Of a stretch of DNA of 64,000 nt, positions 60,417-64,000 are shown piece after piece; the first letter of the stretch is position 1, and every line of letters begins with the position of its first letter. The notes beneath the pieces are model-generated. The model worked only from the letters and a program-made list of their open reading frames with translations, was not told where the DNA came from and did no database searches. The translations under genes were made by a program, and so were the position numbers. Source of the stretch: Chlamydia sp. 17-3921 (lineage in GTDB: Bacteria; Chlamydiota; Chlamydiia; Chlamydiales; Chlamydiaceae); contig NZ_CACSHH010000015.1 of the NCBI RefSeq assembly GCF_902705545.1, positions 62,001-126,000 on the forward strand. Direction: 5' to 3'.

Positions 60417-63205
60417 AGAAACCTTTCATTAAAAAGATGCTCATAAGCAATCTTGCTCTGCTCTCGTTCTTTTTCAAGACCCAAGCAATGAAAATACAAA
60501 AATTTTTGTACTAAAAGTAACTGGCGTTCACGAAAACACAAAGCTTCCTCGCAAAGATTTTCATTACGAGCCAATAAAGATCTAGGTAAAAGATCTTCTC
60601 TTTCTCCCTTACGGAAGTGTTGTTCGGCACTTTCTTTTCCTTCAGAGAGAGCTAACCAACAACCATAAAGAACAAAAGCTTCATGACAATTATCCAACCA
60701 CAAAGAGTTTGGATACTGACAAAGTAAATTGTAAGCTTCCTTCTTCTCGTAATTCCATAATCGCGCACGAATTTCATAAGGTAAAAGGTATTCTGAGTAC
60801 CATTCTACAGGTAAGTATGAACGAATTATTGCTATAGCATCTAAGACATCATCAACCCGAGAATACATAAGAGCATCTTTTGCTAAGAGATCAAAAAGAT
60901 ACAAAATTAATATCGGAGATAACGCATCAATATTTGCAAAAATGACACTAGTTCCCTGTTCCTTAACCAAAGCATTCAATCCATGAAGAAAAAAAATAAA
61001 TTCTTCAGGAGAAAATTCTAAAGATTCTTGAGAAAGCTCTACATTACGAGTATAATTTTTGAAGGTTTCAGTATAGAGATCTAAAAACTCATAATATTTT
61101 AAATCTGTTGCGACAAAAAATATCTCTGCTAATGCTCGAAAATCCTTTAAATCCCAAGCTCTTTGAAAAAGCCCTGGCAACAAAGGAGTAAATCCTGACC
61201 AGAAGCTCAAAAATAACTCCATTTTTGAAGAACGGAAATCTAAAGGTGAAATATCTAATCGACAAAATAACGAATCTTGAATCTTGTTGTTTAACCAAAA
61301 TAACAACTTCTCTTCTTGTCCTAAAGAAATCAATTCTGGAGCCGATTGTAACACTAAAAGAATGAAGACTAAAGCTACACGATGATTTTTATGAAGACTT
61401 TCATGCAAACGATAAACAATATGATCTTTTAACCGAGAAATCTCAGGATGTTGGGAATAACGCTTTAGAGCAAGTAAAAGACTTTTAACTTCTTCATAAT
61501 GCTCTCCCAACCTCTGATACACAAGAGCTTTTCCTAGATATTCTAAAGGGGCTGCGACACTTTGATGCAAATGGGCGAACTCTTCAAGAGCTTTAGAAAA
61601 GCCTTGTTCGTCTTTTTCTTCAGAAGCTTTTTCTAATAAAGAAATTCCTGCACGAAATAGTGCTTCACAACCTTCTTTACGTCCAGGGAAAGACTCTGCT
61701 ATTCTTTTATAAAAAATTAAAGCTCGATCATACAATTTCTCTGCAAGAAAAGCATCAGGGACAGCCAAGCAACTTACATGTAAAGATCCACTACTTTCAA
61801 AAATGCCAATATCACCACAGACGTTTTCCATATTTTGAACTATTAGACCAATATGTCCCCCACAACCTGGCAAATAATCCATATGTACAAGCCAAAGGAC
61901 ATTTTCTATATATAAAGACAAGCTGTGGTTATGTTTTTCTAAAGTTATTGAAAAGACATGTTTATCTAAGTCTATCTTTTGAGAAACTTTCTGTATTTCC
62001 AAACCATTTTTTACTAATGATACAGAAAAAATATTTTCTTTAATGTGTAGCCAAAAACCATAGCCATGATAAAAGTTTCCTTCTGAAGATTTTCCTGATG
62101 GAGGAAGAAGAATACCAAAACCTTCAACTAATCCAATTCGTAATAAAGAATATTCTAAACGTGTTTGAGAGAAGCTTTCTATATTTGAAATTGCCAAGCT
62201 ATACCAGGAAGCTGGCGATACTTCTAACATTGGAAAATATTTAGACAAGAGAATGGGTTCACACCATTTCCAACTTTGAGGATTTTTAGGATCAAGATTT
62301 TTCTTTAGTATCCATTTTGGATTTCCCTGTAAATGCCGTTCGACATCTATTTTCAATTCAGAAACAGACTGATAACGCTGTTTAGGATCTACAGCGAGAG
62401 CTTTCATTACAATAAAAGAAAGGAAAGGAGGAATCTCTCGATAAGGAGCTATCTCTTCAGGAGAAAGGATTGCCTGGTTATCTACCATGATCTTTTTACC
62501 TCGTTTTCTTCGATAAGGAAACGATAGAGTTAGCATCTGATAAAGAATTACTCCTAAAGCATAAATATCTGTACTTTCTGAAGCAGGAAGCCCTAAAAGC
62601 CGCTCTGGAGCCATATAATCTGGAGTTCCAACAATTTTTCCATGAATTGTCATTTGGGAAGAAGTTGTTGTTATTGTTTCCTCATGCAAATCTACGAAAG
62701 GATGATTATCACAAGAGAAAGAAACTGCTGCTCCCCAATCTAAAATAACAACTTCACTAAAGAGGCCTAAAAGAATATTATCTGGCTTTAGATCACGATG
62801 TAGAATACCTCGTGCGTGAACATATTCTATCGTTGAGCAAATCTTATAAAAAATAGAAAGAAAAGCTCCAACAGAAGTTCGCTCAGCAAGCTCTTTAGAA
62901 AGGGACTCTTTTTTCCAAACACTTTTCAATAAGCTTTTTAATGTATACCCTTCGATATAAGGCATTGTGTAATATACAGGATCTTGATCGCTGCAAATTG
63001 TGTACACAGAGACTACTCCAGGATGTACAAGATCTGCAGCAATCTTAGCCTCTCGAAGAAAACGACGCTTTAATAGAGCATTATCAGAAAGATCTTCACG
63101 AATCTTCTTTAAAGCAACTCTTCGTGAACACACAGGATCGTAGGCAAGATATACCTCACCCATTCCTCCTTTACCAATCAGCCTAATAATGTCATAACGT
63201 TGCAA
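60413..63205 (-). CDS. pknD: Serine/threonine protein kinase PknD
   Basis: 930 aa from a TTG at 63205 (MQRYDIIRLIGKGGMGEVYLAYD), matching the known start of the family; no ATG fits. Residues 1-290 are an intact Hanks kinase: GKGGMGEVY loop, VALK33, HRDLKPDN, DWGAA in place of DFG, and GTPDYMAPERL. A beta-rich domain follows (about 310-480, ASWYSLAISNIES ... SLYIENVLWLV), then helical TPR-like repeats to the end. PknD of Chlamydia phosphorylates type III secretion components according to published work. It starts 21 bp after valS, so the pair is likely one unit. Confidence 0.95.
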   Translation of the reverse strand: MQRYDIIRLIGKGGMGEVYLAYDPVCSRRVALKKIREDLSDNALLKRRFLREAKIAADLVHPGVVSVYTICSDQDPVYYTMPYIEGYTLKSLLKSVWKKESLSKELAERTSVGAFLSIFYKICSTIEYVHARGILHRDLKPDNILLGLFSEVVILDWGAAVSFSCDNHPFVDLHEETITTTSSQMTIHGKIVGTPDYMAPERLLGLPASESTDIYALGVILYQMLTLSFPYRRKRGKKIMVDNQAILSPEEIAPYREIPPFLSFIVMKALAVDPKQRYQSVSELKIDVERHLQGNPKWILKKNLDPKNPQSWKWCEPILLSKYFPMLEVSPASWYSLAISNIESFSQTRLEYSLLRIGLVEGFGILLPPSGKSSEGNFYHGYGFWLHIKENIFSVSLVKNGLEIQKVSQKIDLDKHVFSITLEKHNHSLSLYIENVLWLVHMDYLPGCGGHIGLIVQNMENVCGDIGIFESSGSLHVSCLAVPDAFLAEKLYDRALIFYKRIAESFPGRKEGCEALFRAGISLLEKASEEKDEQGFSKALEEFAHLHQSVAAPLEYLGKALVYQRLGEHYEEVKSLLLALKRYSQHPEISRLKDHIVYRLHESLHKNHRVALVFILLVLQSAPELISLGQEEKLLFWLNNKIQDSLFCRLDISPLDFRSSKMELFLSFWSGFTPLLPGLFQRAWDLKDFRALAEIFFVATDLKYYEFLDLYTETFKNYTRNVELSQESLEFSPEEFIFFLHGLNALVKEQGTSVIFANIDALSPILILYLFDLLAKDALMYSRVDDVLDAIAIIRSYLPVEWYSEYLLPYEIRARLWNYEKKEAYNLLCQYPNSLWLDNCHEAFVLYGCWLALSEGKESAEQHFRKGEREDLLPRSLLARNENLCEEALCFRERQLLLVQKFLYFHCLGLEKEREQSKIAYEHLFNERFL

Positions 63206-63226
63206 AAACGCTCAAGCCTCTGAGAT

Positions 63227-64000
63227 TTACGATAACGATGCTAGTTTAGCAAGAATATTTTGTAATTCTATATGATTATATTTCAATGCTTCTTCCTTAT
63301 CTCGAACAAGCTGAGGATTTGCTTTTTTACGAAAATTCTCACTACTTAACAAGCGTACAATACTATCAATAGCATTTTGTAATCTTTGTTGCTCTTTTTT
63401 TAAACGAACTTTTTCTTTAGAAAGATGCTCTTTGGGAATAAAAATCCCAATACGAATGCTATCCACAACACCAAGACTATAAACTTGATCAGAAGGTTCT
63501 TCCATCAATATACGAATTGAGAATAAACCCCCTAGAGCTTGCACAATAAGAATATAACGATCTATGTCTATATGTTCAGAGCAAATGACGAATGCTTCCA
63601 AAGCCATTTTAGGATCCAACTGCATCTCACCACGAATATTCCGAACAGTATAAACTAGACGTTGAGCTAAAGAGAATGATTCATGGAGATCTTTTGGCAT
63701 TTCCACGCTAAACTTTTGAGGATAGGGAGCTTCAATACAAGCTCGAGAACGTAACATTAAGATAGCATGGCTAGTTATAGCATCCCCTCCACTCTCGGGT
63801 ATAGCTCCTAACATTCCCTTAATTTTAAGAAAAAGACTTTCTGTGATAAAAGGTACTATAGGATGAAGCACTCCAAGAGCACTTACTAATAAAACAACAA
63901 GCAACTTGCGCTTTGTTTGCCTGTCCTTCTCATTTCCCTGCTTCCCCGAAAGCGTTGGTTTTATGATTTCTATATATGTAGAGCATAAATCATTGCGAAA
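63227..64000 (-). CDS. valS: Valyl-tRNA synthetase, C-terminal 257 residues (runs off the right edge)
   Basis: The frame enters at 64000 (FRNDLCSTYIEIIKP) and ends at 63227. FRNDLCSTYIEIIKPTLSG, VLHPIVPFITESLF and LAQRLVYTVRNIRGEMQLDP are the anticodon-binding region of ValRS, and the end (KEQQRLQNAIDSIVRLLSSENFRKKANPQLVRDKEEAL) is the C-terminal coiled-coil arm. A shorter reading beginning at 63904 would start on an internal Leu codon, so the gene continues beyond the window. It leads into pknD. Confidence 0.96.
   Translation of the reverse strand, partial: FRNDLCSTYIEIIKPTLSGKQGNEKDRQTKRKLLVVLLVSALGVLHPIVPFITESLFLKIKGMLGAIPESGGDAITSHAILMLRSRACIEAPYPQKFSVEMPKDLHESFSLAQRLVYTVRNIRGEMQLDPKMALEAFVICSEHIDIDRYILIVQALGGLFSIRILMEEPSDQVYSLGVVDSIRIGIFIPKEHLSKEKVRLKKEQQRLQNAIDSIVRLLSSENFRKKANPQLVRDKEEALKYNHIELQNILAKLASLS

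Overview
The window is chromosomal DNA of an obligate intracellular bacterium of the genus Chlamydia, most likely on the Chlamydophila side (pneumoniae/psittaci/caviae-like). The evidence is the gene set and order: pkn1-ligA, groESL with a CIRCE operator, a double-length uvrA, a very large lepB, valS-pknD, a Ctad1-like SH3 protein, and several small proteins with the paired hydrophobic segments of inclusion-membrane (Inc) proteins. The DNA is AT-rich and densely coded on both strands. I cannot name the species; the predicted tmRNA tag differs from the chlamydial tags I remember. I see no insertion sequence, prophage, CRISPR array or rRNA.

Layout. 1-5.4 kb (minus): the N-terminal end of ligA, pkn1, two Inc-like genes and a secreted SirB1/transglutaminase-like TPR protein. 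5.7-15 kb: an M29 aminopeptidase (plus), then a minus-strand run rpiA - BFN nuclease - yqgE (ending at a terminator) - hemL - mlaE - mlaF - mlaD - clpB. 15-15.6 kb is a 600-bp non-coding gap. 15.6-22.7 kb (plus): Nif3-like gene, pepF, CIRCE-groES-groEL, an AsmA-like anchored protein, tRNA-Asn and an Inc-like gene. 22.8-27 kb: a BPL_N amidotransferase-like gene, an EamA permease and recD. 27-36 kb (minus) is a translation/RNA cluster: rpmE, then prfA-prmC-ffh-rpsP-trmD-rplS-rnhB-gmk-(omega-like)-metG.

36-42.6 kb holds a secreted protein of unknown function, lepB, convergent ileS and tmRNA. 42.7-49.3 kb has an unrecognised gene, PIN-PhoH, a Cys-rich protein with a divergent promoter, the Ctad1-like SH3 adhesin, and cydAB. 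49.4-53.3 kb (plus) is cdaA-cdaR (c-di-AMP synthesis and its regulator), an Inc-like gene and a lipid A acyltransferase. Then come pyk (minus), uvrA (plus), pknD (minus) and the C-terminal end of valS running off the edge.

The window combines core information processing (translation, secretion, protein folding, DNA repair) with host-interface parts: Inc-like proteins, a candidate adhesin, c-di-AMP synthesis and lipid A acylation. I found no wholly novel multi-gene system. The best leads are degenerate or fused versions of known proteins (pseudokinase-FGE Pkn1, TrmD with a glyoxalase-like tail, double UvrA with a decayed second half), an unnoticed omega-subunit candidate next to gmk, a secreted SirB1-like enzyme, and several compact regulatory sites including divergent promoters that share a -35 element.
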